From: Tanytarsus gracilentus
Lineage: Eukaryota; Arthropoda; Insecta; Diptera; Chironomidae
Length of the DNA: 64,000 nucleotides
Direction: 5' to 3'
NCBI GenBank assembly: GCA_038502055.1
Contig: JAXRKN010000041.1
Span: 521,001-585,000 of the forward strand
The notes below the pieces were generated by a model. The model was not told the DNA's origin and did not search any database. It was given only the letters and a program-made list of their open reading frames with translations. Positions 1 through 10,700 of the stretch are shown here, one piece after another (position 1 is the stretch's first letter; each line of letters begins with the position of its first letter). The translations under genes were made by a program, and so were the position numbers.

Positions 1-710
1 AATTTTTTAAAAATTATTGAATGTCGAAATCGAAAATTTCCCTAAATCTACTAGTAAATGAAAATTCCCTAACTGTTAAACATATTTTTTATGTTTATGA
101 TGCTTCATTTAACATTAATTTAATTAAATTATGCTACGCAATCTAACTTTTATCTCTAATCTTAATTGAAAATTCCCTAACGACTAAAAATTTAGATAGA
201 AGTTAAAAATCGATATTTACTAAAATTAAAAAAAAATTGGGCATGACGCCGGGGCGAAAAAATATTTCATGATTTTTTAAAACGATTCTAGATACAAAAA
301 AAAAATTTTAAAAATTTTTAAAAATTATTGAAAATGTAAATAAAAATATTCCCTAAATCTACTTAAAATGAAAATTCCCTAACTATTAAACATATTTTTA
401 TGTTTCTGATGCTTCATTTAGCATTAATTTAATTAAATTATGCTATCGCAATCTAACTTTTATCTCTAATCTTAAATGAAAATTCCTAACGACTAAAAAT
501 TTTGAAAGAAGGGGAAAAATCTAAATTTACTAAAATCAAAAAAAAATTGGGCATGACGCCGGGGCGAAAAGATATATCATGATTTTTTTAGACAGTTTTA
601 AATATAAAAAAAAATTTTAAAATATTTTAAAAATTATTGAAAATTTAAAATCAAAATATTCCCTAAATCTACTAGTGAATGAAAGTTCCCTAACTAACCC
701 AATAAAAATA
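1..710. repeat. Satellite-like tandem repeat, about 310-bp period
   Basis: Two nearly complete units and a third partial one lie in tandem. The GC-rich core TGGGCATGACGCCGGGGCGA starts near 238 and again near 548, a spacing of 310 bp, inside otherwise extremely AT-rich DNA. Shared landmarks between units are the 'ttccctaaatctact' and 'atgcttcattta' stretches and 'ctaacttttatctctaatctta'. Small insertions and deletions distinguish the units. The array may continue left of the window. A further piece sits at 4730-4932. No coding potential is visible. Confidence 0.85.
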
Positions 711-903
711 ATTTAAAAGAAGCATTCTACGCGCGTTTTCCTGAAATATAATAAATGATTAAATTTAACAAAGAGCATGTTTCTTCCTAAGCTCACAACA
801 ATTTTAAAGTTCCCTATAATAATTTTAAAACATGCTTTTTGTTTTAATTTTAAATAATTTTTAATTCATAAGGAATTATTTTAATTACAATTGATTTATC
901 GAT

Positions 904-2951
904 TCATTCAATATACATAATACTGGGAATTTTGAAAAATTCTGACAGGCTTAAGAACTTTAGAATTATTAGATATTTAATATCTCTTTCCATTTTAGCC
1001 GAAAATTTCGTAAAAACTTGATTTAAAGTGCAATTTAAATCAAGAGAAAAGCCATTTAAAAATAGCTTTGGCTTTTTGTATCGCCACTTAAGGAAAAGAA
1101 AGTTAAGTTTACGATCGCACTCGAATGAATCGATAATATCAAAAGTAAACTCCAATTTTTTCAAATGCACAGAGAGAAGCTCTGGCATAAGATTAATATT
1201 TGGAGCACGCATAATAAAGCTCCCAATGAACTCAACCAAGTCCATTTTACCATCAACCCGAATAATGCTTTTTGAAATTCGAGTTTTCTTGACGGTCATA
1301 CAACCGACAAGATCAACAAGAGATGTTTCAAAAACAATGCCGACTCTCTCTCTCGGCATGTAAGCCCCGTCACCATCGTCTTCTTCACCATCGAGACACA
1401 AATTCTGTCGAACCCAGCCGCCAAACTAAAAATATTTTAAAATTCATTTTAGAACATCTCAAAAAACGTGAAGTAAAGTTATAAGTTTGAAAATTTCATT
1501 AAAATATTTTGATTTTGTCACTTTTATTATAGAATTTAACGCAAATCACTGAAATTATCTAAGATAAATTTTTTTCAAAGTGAATTTCTTCGAGATAATT
1601 GATAAATTAAAATTAAATTCAATCTAAACATATATCATCAGTAATGTTCAATTATTTTCTTTTATTTAAACAATTACCATCGAGTGCAAAAGTAGAGATC
1701 AGGAGATCAGGAGCTGAGTCAACTAATTCTGAAGTTTCAACAACTATTTCAAAATTTAAAAATTATTTAACAATAAACTTTTTTCAACTCATTAACAATC
1801 ATTTGCTTTTCTTTTTCAATCTTATCAATAAAAATATCGACGAATGTCCGTTCCATCCTGTCCTTAAATTGCCAAAGTTTCATCCATATACAAGCAAGTG
1901 CTAAACTGAAAAGATCCAAACAATTTTCGCAGATATTTTCCTCTAAGGACTCACGCATCTGACAAAATCTTTTTTCATCATCCTAAAACAGCAAAAAAAC
2001 CATATTTCTTTCGAATTCAATCTCTTCTTATATAGTTGCACAGTTTCTTGAATGTTGCAAAAAAAAGTAAAATTGAAAGTTTAGATGGAACCCAATCAAA
2101 AGTGCTTCGTTTCTCAAAAATCCTGCACTCGAGTCATTCAATCTCATTCAAAATCCAAAGACGACTTTTAACTTAAAATTTTTAAGATCAATGGCTGAAG
2201 TCATTAGTCTCAAACTGAGGCAAGTCTCGGGCAAGTCAAAAAGTTTTTTTTAAAGTTGTTTTGCTAAATTAAACCAATTGGCAATGGAGCTTAAAAAAGT
2301 TGAGGAATAAAGGAAAGCATAAACAATACTTTAAGACTTATCTGTTTGGGCTCTATCTGCGAAGCTAACTTACTAAAAAGTTTATCTCTTTTTTTTCTCT
2401 AAATTTTTGTCTAAAAAGTGGATCTGTTTGAGTTCGATTTCGAAGAGTTGCAACTCGGAAATAAAATTACACAAAAACTTTGTGAGAAAAAAGTACTCAC
2501 TCGGCTAAACAAAACAACCCTAATTTTATATTACTAAGTTGGCTCATGAAGCTACTAACAGTTTATTGATTTAATTACAATCAAAATTTCAATTATTTGT
2601 CAATTTTAAATTTTAATTCAACGAGTCAATAAAATAAATTTTAAATTTCAAATTAGGCACAAAAATATCTCTGGCATTCATTGAAACAACTGTAATTATT
2701 GCATATGGATGTGCTATTCACAATTTTTAACGATCGTGGTGAATAAATATAAACTAATAATTTTTACACAAGAGAAGTGTTAAACACTAAACACTCACAT
2801 CTTCTAACACAACTTCTTGAATTATCTTCAAGATTCTCACGCCACCATCGTCATCGTCATTAGTGCAACTACATTGCTTTCGTCTATATTCGCCACCATC
2901 GTCATCGTCATCGTCTTTGCAACCTCGTTGCTTTCTTAAACATCCGCCCAT
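904..2951 (-). CDS. Uncharacterised protein with MGGC N-terminus (tentative three-exon gene)
   Basis: Three minus-strand coding blocks can be joined in phase 0. Exon 1 (2951-2799, 51 codons) begins with ATG directly after a TTTTTAG acceptor-like site and ends GAT|GTGAGT. Exon 2 (1982-1779, 68 codons) follows a good TTTTAG acceptor but has a weak donor, AAA|GTTTAT. Exon 3 (1425-904) follows TATTTTTAG and runs to TGA. Exon 1 begins MGGCLRKQRGC, an N-myristoylation motif with an adjacent cysteine that could be palmitoylated. It then holds two runs of aspartates, DDDDDDGG and DDDDGG, each preceded by basic and cysteine residues, as if duplicated. Exon 3 starts FGGWVRQNLCLDGEEDDGDG, resembling exon 1, so exon duplication is possible. 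The rest is charged and lysine-rich with no domain I recognise. The exon 2-3 junction is the weakest point. These blocks could belong to two genes or to a decayed one. A 3' end signal is not clear. Confidence 0.4.
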
Positions 2952-3755
2952 CTAAAAATAATTAAAAATTTAATCAAAAAATTATGTAAATATTAAAAAA
3001 AATTCGAACATAACAATTATTTTTTTGTCACTGTTACAAGTATTGAAATTTTTATATTTTAGGCTTATCGTGATTTTACTTACAGTTATCCTTTTACTTC
3101 AAGTCCAAATGATATCAATAATCTAGCTTTAATTATTTGATATCTTTCCTCTTTTAGAAATTTTCGCTTTCTGATTGATTCCTAAGATCAAAAATTATTT
3201 TTTTTTCTCAAAACTCAGAAAACTCAGCGCAAATGGAGGCAATTGCCGTCGTTCTGCCCACACACTCTTTTATTTTAAAAAGATATTGCTTGGATTTGAT
3301 CTTTTTGTGTGTTTTAATTTTTAATCACAATTAAATTGTGAGATTTCGTACATCATACAATGAAAATAAGAAAATTAATTGAACAATTTAGATGGTTCTG
3401 ATTTAAACATTTGTAAATTACAGATTTTTCTTCAGTTTTACTTAAATTTAATTTTTTTACAATCTTTACATGCAAATGAATAAAGCTGTAAAGGTAAATT
3501 TGACGTTGACGTTGCTGCCACTAAAAATGTTTATTTTGAGCGGAAGGACGAAAGTGATAAAGATTAGGGATAAGAAACTTGGGCTTAAATAATCTTGATG
3601 ATTTTAGTTTAAAATCTTGGATTAACTTTTAATCTTTGGATTAATTTTTAATCTATTAGTTATTTTAATCTTCCGACGGGACCGATCAACAACAGGTCGC
3701 TTTCACCACAACCATCGTAATTTAAATTGTCATCGTATCATTAGACGTTGTTAAG
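2952..3755. other. Intergenic stretch, nothing recognised
   Basis: AT-rich DNA upstream of the minus-strand MGGC gene. It could contain that gene's 5' untranslated exon and promoter, because the ATG at 2951 sits right behind an acceptor-like TTTTTAG. I see no long reading frame and no repeat here. Confidence 0.5.
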
Positions 3756-4637
3756 TTTTTAGTGTAACCCACGAAGTGGTGTAACACTTATATGCGCCTA
3801 TTTCCGTCCGTCCGTCCGTCCGTCCGTCCGTCCGTCTGTCCGTCCGTCCGTCCGTCTGCACAAGCGAGATCTCGGTCCCTGGACCAGCTAGAGACTTCTA
3901 GTTTTCGCCAGATGGTAGCTCTTAGGGTCTATATGTGCAGGCACTGACTATTTTTTGAGTCATGACCTATGGTCGTGCCATGGACGGCCATAACGTCCAT
4001 TTTTCATCAAATTTTCTCTTATATGGCTTCATGGTATCGTTGAACTCGTGATTGGACCAGAAATCGATTGGCATTGATTCGTAACTTGACCAGGAATCGA
4101 TTACATACATATTTTTCATCTACCTATGGTCGTGCCACAGACAGCCAAAATGTCCATTTTTCAGAACTATGGCTTCATGGGTTCGTTGAACTCGTGATTG
4201 GACCAGGAATCGATTGATATGATGATTATTGAGGAATGTCCATCATGGACGGCCAGTAGTGCCACGGACAGCCAAAATGTCCATTTTTCAGAACTATGGC
4301 TTCATGGGTTCGTTGAACTCGTAATTGGACCAGGAATCGAATGGCATTGATGATTTTTGATGAATGTCCATCATGGACGGCCAGTAGTGCCACGGACAGC
4401 CATAATGTCCATTTTTCAGAACTATGGCTTCATGGGTATCGTTGAACTCGTGATTGGACCAGGAATCTATTGACATAGATGATTTTTGAGGAATGGTCGA
4501 ACAGGACTGCCACGGACAGCCAAAGTGTCCGGATTGACTTAAACTCATTTTTTATGCACTTGATTTTCAAACACTGATCTGTTACAAGTGGGTTACGCGG
4601 CAACACCCACGTGTGGGTTTTGAAACATTTTTTTTAA
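3756..4637 (-). mobile_element. Short interspersed element, copy 1 (minus orientation)
   Basis: The 3' end (left side here) reads TTTTTAGTGTAACCCACGAAG, followed by a TCCG microsatellite at 3802-3857. The 5' end (right side) carries the ACCCACACGTGGGT hairpin and GCGTAACCCA. Between them lie about four tandem units of the family repeat that can be read as a GCPWH...SWSN...HEAI protein. The reading frame starts at 4548 (MSLSQSGHFG) and breaks after 84 codons, because units here carry a 1-nt deletion ('gggttcgttg' where the intact form is 'gggtatcgttg'). No transposase is present, so the element is presumably non-autonomous or not a DNA transposon at all. It sits head to head with copy 2. Confidence 0.75.
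3802..3857. repeat. (TCCG)n microsatellite inside element copy 1
   Basis: About 14 consecutive TCCG units with two TCTG variants. The same tetranucleotide, on the other strand, lies at the same place in element copy 3 (46038-46088), so it is a constituent of the element rather than an independent microsatellite. Confidence 0.9.
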
Positions 4638-4729
4638 ATTTGAGCAAAATTATCTATCTAAAATCAGCTAAAGTTATTCAAATAACACTTTATCAAAAAA
4701 TGTACTGAGAATAATTTATAATTTGAAAA

Positions 4730-4932
4730 AATCCCTAACTTTTTATCTCTAATCTTAATTGAAATTCACTAACGACTAAAAATTTAGAAAGAAGGGAAAA
4801 ATTTAAATTTACTAAAATCAAAAAAAAATTGGGCATGACGCCGGGGCGAAAAGATATTTCATGATTTTTTTAACCAATTCTAGATATAAAAAAAAATTCA
4901 AATTTTTTTTTAAAATTATTGAAAATCAAAAT
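4730..4932. repeat. Detached fragment of the 310-bp repeat
   Basis: This piece matches the second half of the left-edge repeat unit, including the GC-rich core near 4831 and the flanking 'actaaaatcaaaaaaaaattggg' and 'tcatgatttttttaa' segments. It runs straight into the start of element copy 2 at 4933. The adenine-rich joint at 'caaaataaaaa' also occurs inside intact units, suggesting that copy 2 inserted into a repeat unit. Confidence 0.8.
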
Positions 4933-5005
4933 AAAAAATGTTTCAAAACCCACACGTGGGTGTTGCCGCGTAACCCACTGTAACAGATCGGTATTGAAAG
5001 TCATT

Positions 5006-5145
5006 TTGGGGAAGCCTTTTAGGTGAAGCCTTGGGGAAGTTTCTGGGGAAGCCTTTTAGGTGAAGCCTTGGAGAAGCCTAGGGGAAGCCTTTTAGGAGAA
5101 GTCTTGGGGAAGCCTTTTAGGTGAAGCCTTGGGGAAGCCTTACCT
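5006..5145. repeat. Irregular GGGGAAGCCTTTTAGGTGAAGCC tandem repeats
   Basis: Short units built from 'ggggaagcc' and 'ttttaggtgaagcctt' alternate about eight times with length variation. They lie in the interior of element copy 2 and are absent from copies 1 and 3. Confidence 0.8.
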
Positions 5146-5260
5146 TACGATGTTGACTCTTCCGTGGTTGAAATATAAATGAGCTTGAGAGAGAAAATTT
5201 TTGCCTTATATATGAAAAATTGGGGAAGGCTTAGAGAAATCATTTTAGAGAAGTTATTTT

Positions 5261-5428
5261 CCATTATGTTCCATTTTCCATCATGTTCCATTTTCCATCA
5301 TGTTCCATTTTCCATCATGTTCCATTTTCCATCATGTTCCATTTTCCATCATGTTCCATTTTCCATCATGTTCCATTTTCCATCATGTTCCATTTTCCAT
5401 CATGTTCCACTTTCCACCATGTTCCACT
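5261..5428. repeat. 17-bp minisatellite (TCCATTTTCCATCATGT)n
   Basis: Roughly nine near-perfect 17-bp units with diverged ends (CCATTATG at the left, CCACTTTCCACCATG at the right). Because 17 is not a multiple of three, the three frames cycle through each other and the translated frame reads as a repeated SIMFHFPSC pattern. This is a by-product, not a protein gene. Confidence 0.85.
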
Positions 5429-5710
5429 AGCAACCAATTCCTGGTCCAATCCCGAGTTCAACGATACCCATGAAGCCATATAAGTGCAATTTTGTATGAA
5501 AAATGGACATTATGGCTGTCCGTGGCACGACCTATGGTCATGACCCAAAAAATTCCTAAAATGGGCTAAACTAGAGCCACAGAGCTACCATTTGGCGAAA
5601 ACCCGAAGTCTCTAGCTGGTCTAGGGGCTGAGATCTCGATGGAACAGACGACAGACGACGGAAATGCGAGCATATAAGCGTTACCACACTAGTGTGGGTT
5701 ACGCTAAAAA

Positions 5711-7715
5711 TTCTCGAGATTAAATTTTCAGTTGCAAGTGAGGGCATTTTATTAAAAAATCAATTATTTTTCAAGATTTTCATGGTATTTGAAAAAAGTC
5801 TAAATGTCTGCACATTTTTTTTTCATGAATGTTATCTAGGCGTACATAAGAGGGGAGCTAGCGGTACTGTAAAAAGAGAAGTAATGAACTAATAAATCAC
5901 AATGTCGATACCCTCAAGAGAGCGAGAGAGATGTTTGGAAGCGAATTCTGACGTAACTTTTTAATGCCATCAACATCGCCTTTAAATATAGTAAAATGTT
6001 GTTTTAGTAATTTTGAACTTTAAGCGCCTGCTCGTTCAGTGTGAAGAAATTTCATCAATAATTCAACTGTGATCGAGAGATGGTTTTCTCTTCGCAGCTT
6101 TTCCATCACACTTGATGGCGATGTATCTCGTTGTGTGCAGCGTGGCAAACGATGACACTTCATGTATATACGATTAATCAAATTGCTATACTAATGTTGA
6201 CGACCGGATGAGGGAGAAAAAAAGTTTTTTCATATTATGTTACAAATTGACGAGATTTAAGTTAAATCATTTAACTGATGTATTTTGCATTGAAATTTTG
6301 ATTTTGGAATTTTAAATGAAACTCAAATCACATGAGAGATTTATGCGTAAAACTCTTTCACGCCATGCAACATGAAAAATTTGTTATTAATTAAACGTGA
6401 CAAACCTGCAAAAAATTGGTGGTGCGGATGCAAATGTCAGTTGTCTATAATTCCATTATAAACTATGACTTTGGCTATAGTCAGCACACTAAAAAGTTTC
6501 AAAATGTTTGCAGCATATGAATCCAGTAGATGTAAATTACAGACTCACTATCTCTTTCTCTCTCGTTCCCGAGTGTCGTGTCAAAAAGTGGAAAAGTTTC
6601 GGCAGAAATTTGTTACCATTGCTTTCATTCATGCATCCAAGGGTTGAACTTTTAGTTAAAATACAATATTTGGAAGGTCTCTGTAATTTTTTATTTCATT
6701 TCTCTGTCGCGTAAATTTTTCATCATTTATACATTGCACAGTGGTTTCAGTCTTAAGAAAATATTACATCGATGTAATTGACATTTTTGATAAACTTTTT
6801 TACTCAATTTATTTATGAACCTCGGACCACAATATTCAGAAATTATTTTTCTTTTCTCCATATGAAAGTAAGGCAGAATCAGCTACCAAAGTTAAGAATT
6901 TTGTGTACCCTCAAAACAAAACTCTCTTAAACTATGCATGAAACTTACTTTTTTATATCAAATTTTTTGTTACTATCTCTCCTATTTATTTTTAAAAAAT
7001 GCGTGTCAAAACAAGCTTTGGAAGTGTTTTAAAATTGAAAAAATCAGAGACCCCAATCGCCTTTTTGTAGAATCATTATACGTTCTTTGCAATGTTCCGC
7101 AATGTGAATGTGACCACAAATTCTCAGAGGAAAAAGTTGAAATAATCAGGTGTTTTAAATTTCGTCTGCTACTTTGAGAGAAAATCGACTTCAAAAATTC
7201 ACAAAAATCTCATTTTTTATATGAAACAGTGATGAAAATTTTCACAAGAAAATTAAAATCGTTGATAAAGTAACCTTTATACCGATCATAGCAAATAAAC
7301 ATTAGGTAAATGTAATATTTTCTTTAGGTTGAAACCACTGTGCATTGTGTAAGTCTTTTTTGCAATGATCGTTAATATTTTTGGCACACTCATGAAAATA
7401 ATGAAAAGTTGAAGTTTGTGTCAAACATGCTCTCAAACGTAAAAAATATATAAAAGCTCAGAATCGCATGAAAGACGAAAAGAAAAGCATAAATATTTTT
7501 GGGAAGTCATGAGTGCAACATACGGCGATGAAATTATGCAAATGAACTTTTCATTGATTTTCCATTTTCCTCTTCTCGTTTCAGAGTGCTTTTATGCAAT
7601 TTAAGTGAATGTGATGATGATGATGTTATGTAATTACTAACTGCCACTGAATTCTTCGATATGCTGAAAGGAATTCATATTAACAATTAAAACATCGTGC
7701 ATTAGAAGGTGTAAC
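5711..7715. other. Upstream region of the navigator gene; no gene recognised
   Basis: AT-rich DNA between the repeat cluster and the first navigator coding exon. It should contain the 5' untranslated region and a promoter for the exon at 7716. The short reading frames in it have no start context, family resemblance or splice structure that I can defend. Confidence 0.5.
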
Positions 7716-7757
7716 ATGACAGATAGCAAAAAATTATCGGCTGAGGAAACAATTCAG
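7716..7757 (+). CDS. sick: Navigator alternative first coding exon A (14 codons)
   Basis: ATG opens MTDSKKLSAEETIQ and the exon ends CAG|GTGAGT in phase 0, exactly the phase of the CH-domain exon at 32914. The joined product reads ...EETIQ-IYTQWANYYL, so a short acidic/basic leader directly precedes the CH domain, as in several family members. An in-frame TGA near 7664, with no ATG in between, supports this as the true start. An isoform starting here would have 1,069 residues encoded within the window. The first intron would be about 25 kb long, and both nested genes lie within it. Confidence 0.75.
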
Positions 7758-10700
7758 GTGAGTCATCAGTTTGATTTGATATTTGTTAAGAAGTTGAGTC
7801 AAGTGAGGATTTTTCCGGCTTTTGTTAAGATGTCAAAACACGATCCGAAACTCGAGATAGTGCAAAAAGTACTAACCGGTATTATCTGTGGGGGAGCCTT
7901 CTCTTACACATCGTGTAGATTACATTTTTTCGAATGCTATTATATCTCCCTAGGGAATATACGTGTATACTACATTCACAAAAGAGTGAATAAGAAAATT
8001 TCATAAATTTATGTTAAATGGATCTTTCAAATTTCAAATTCTTTAAATTATATTTTAAAAATATTTTTTAAAGTGTAATCAAAATAATTTTTGAATACTT
8101 AAAAAAAATTCCATTATACATGCTGAAATATTCCTTAAAATCTGCTTTATCAACCATGTGAAGTTAGCTTCAACTAAAAATCGTATAAAAATATACTTTT
8201 TGGCAAAATGTAATTTAATAATTTTTAGGTTTAAAAAAATCTCAAAACTAAAAAAAAATGAAAAGTCAAAATAAAGCTTCAACAATGTTTCTACGAGTTT
8301 TTGTGGTAAATTTTCAGTTTTTAAAACGGAAAACATCATAAAAATGCCATAAAACTTTTACGACATTTTCATTCACCGACGCCGCACTGAAGCTAATGCA
8401 GGTGGTTAGAAGTTTTGTATATAAAGTGTTTGTACGTCAAAAATGTGCTGTGTAAATATGCAAAAAAAATCTTATGCTCCCGAGTCATAAACATTATTGA
8501 AGGAATATTTTACGACTGTTCGATATTATTTTTCCGGTTAAAGTGTAAAATTCCTTTGTATTCAACTTAACTCCTTTTATTTATTATGTTGCCAGTGTTA
8601 GAAATAAACCAGGGAAGCTGTGTGTAAAATCGATATCTAATTATTCCATTCAATGAATTTTTGTGCCAAAAATCGGGTCACACAATAACGTTATACCTGA
8701 AAATAAGCCTAAACACCACTAGGGAATTTTCTATTTCGATTTTCACCTTATCAGCTAATAATCTTCTTTTCACTTCGCGATGTTTATTCTGCCCCTCGAT
8801 GATTTTCATTTTTATCCACAGTAATGTAAAATTTGAAAATTCGAGATGAGTCATCAAGAGGGATTTTCCTCATTTTTACCTTCAGTATCACTTTTTCACA
8901 AAAAATGTAAAATCATCCGAAAACGAAGAGAAAAATTTTCCGCCTTCAGACGTGAAATAATCTGCCAGAGGGGGATAAAAATATCGAACACGAAATTTCA
9001 ATCGATTTGCGGCGACTAGAAATATTTTTAATCTTTGTTGAAGTGTCAAGAGTCACGCAGTTACTCACACGCTTCATGGCGTTAGTTCAAAAACTCATAA
9101 ATTCAGGCATTACCTTTTGATTTATTTGATTTTAAAGAGAAAGACTTAAAAAATGTGAATGAATTCATAAATTTTATGGCTGAATTAATGAAATCATAAT
9201 GACATGAGAGGATGGAGTAAATCAACATATTCTATTGCCCATTTGCATATTTAATTTTGCAAGTAAACTCACTCGACATAAGTGAGAGTAGGGTTTGGAG
9301 TGGCGTTCGAATAGGGTGCGAAAAGTGAAAAAAAATTTTGCGGAAATTCTCTTGATTTTTCATAGAGGAATTTTCACCCCCGCAAAGAGTGCATTTTAAC
9401 TCTAAAGAGTTTTATTCCAACCCCTCCGCACATTTACTCAGAACACTTATTGCGTTCAGTTATGTAAACAATCAAACATGAGGGGTTCACATTATATTCA
9501 TGGAAATTTATGCATTAAATGCGAACGCGTTTGATGAAAAATGAGTGAAATTGAACCCGAAAACTGAAAACGTTTGACCCTTTTTTTATTGACATTGAAC
9601 ATTGTGATGCAGCTTACTTTTGATTAGTTTAACTGAATTAAAAAAATTTATTATATATATATAAGGTGTTAAATTAAACTGGAAACTGAATTAATATTTT
9701 AGAAATCATTCAAGACTTACTTTTTGGCTAAAAATTTTTAAGACTTATTCATTAAATTTGCTAAAATTAACAAATTGAATATTGATAAAAATCTACGCAA
9801 TGCTTACATTTTTTGATGTACACAAAGAGACGAAAAAATTACCACTTTAATAGATTTTTTAATTTTTAACTCAAATTAACTTTAATTTAAGTTTTAATGG
9901 ATATTGAAAGATGTAAAATTAAAAACTAAATGCATATACAATTAACTGGCAAAAATTTAAAGTTTCAAAACTGTCGAAAATTGAGTTTTATTACAAATTC
10001 TCTTTATTTTCATCCATGTCGTATAGAGTTTCCCTTCACCATTTAATTAAGAAATTTTTTTTTATAAATTTATGCTTTAAAAATTTTTCCATAATCCATT
10101 GTTTCTATGATAGGCCAAATGTATCCAGCATACTCGGGATCATTAGTGTAGTGAATTATTCCAATACCGGAAATGGGAGCTGGATGGGTAAAAGTCACAT
10201 CATCTCCATCGAAATAAGGTACAAATGACTGGCCAGCGTCCGTGATTTCAGTACTGTAGTCGAAATTAATTGCTCCCTCACTGTTAAAAATGTATTTATT
10301 TTTATGGAAAATATCGTTATGCAAACCGACGCCAAGTTTGTTGGTTACGTTTCCACTTGAAGGTCCAGTCAAACCAAAAATTCCATTACTCAATAGTGAT
10401 TTACTAAAATCTTCCACTTTGCGACCATAAACTTTAAGTGATACACCATGATTTAAGTTGAGTAACTGTAAACCTAAAAATATTAAAAATAATGAAACAT
10501 TTCTTTAAATATAATTTATATTTCGTACCAGTTAAAACTCCATCATCAAATCTAAGTCCACCAGTGAGGTACAATTTTGGTCTATTGTCAAAGTCATAAG
10601 TTAAATAATCAGATGGTAAAGAGTCATTGGGAAAATTGACCCATTGAATTGTTTCCTCATCGATCAGCATCATTGGAAGTAACTTGCCAACTTGAATTTG

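Larger units (their letters stand above)
4933..5710 (+). mobile_element. Short interspersed element, copy 2 (plus orientation, rearranged interior)
   Basis: It shares the 5' end with copies 1 and 3 (AAAAAATGTTTCAAAACCC, the ACCCACACGTGGGT hairpin and GCGTAACCCA). It also shares the 3' end, with 'gtctctagctggtc', 'gagcatataagcgtta', the perfect palindrome CCACACTAGTGTGG and GGTTACGCTAAAAA. Most of the 129-bp coding units have been replaced by two unrelated tandem repeats (5006-5145 and 5261-5428). A single residual unit keeps the SWSN...EFNDTHEAI-stop reading at 5437-5483. The TCCG tract is reduced to 'cagacgacagacgacgg'. Confidence 0.75.

Noticed and set aside
1028..1363. 111-codon plus-strand frame
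   Set aside because: Antisense shadow of exon 3 of the minus-strand MGGC gene, which has acceptor evidence on its own strand.
3802..3857. Telomere-like or centromeric satellite interpretation of the TCCG tract
   Set aside because: The tract is short and occurs at the same internal position in element copies 1 and 3, so it belongs to the element.
5261..5428. Possible CRISPR-like array
   Set aside because: Units are contiguous 17-bp tandem repeats with no unique spacers, in an animal-type genome.
5179..5430. 83-codon frame with repeated HFPSCSIFHHVPFSIMF
   Set aside because: A product of the 17-bp minisatellite read through its three frames; not a protein gene.
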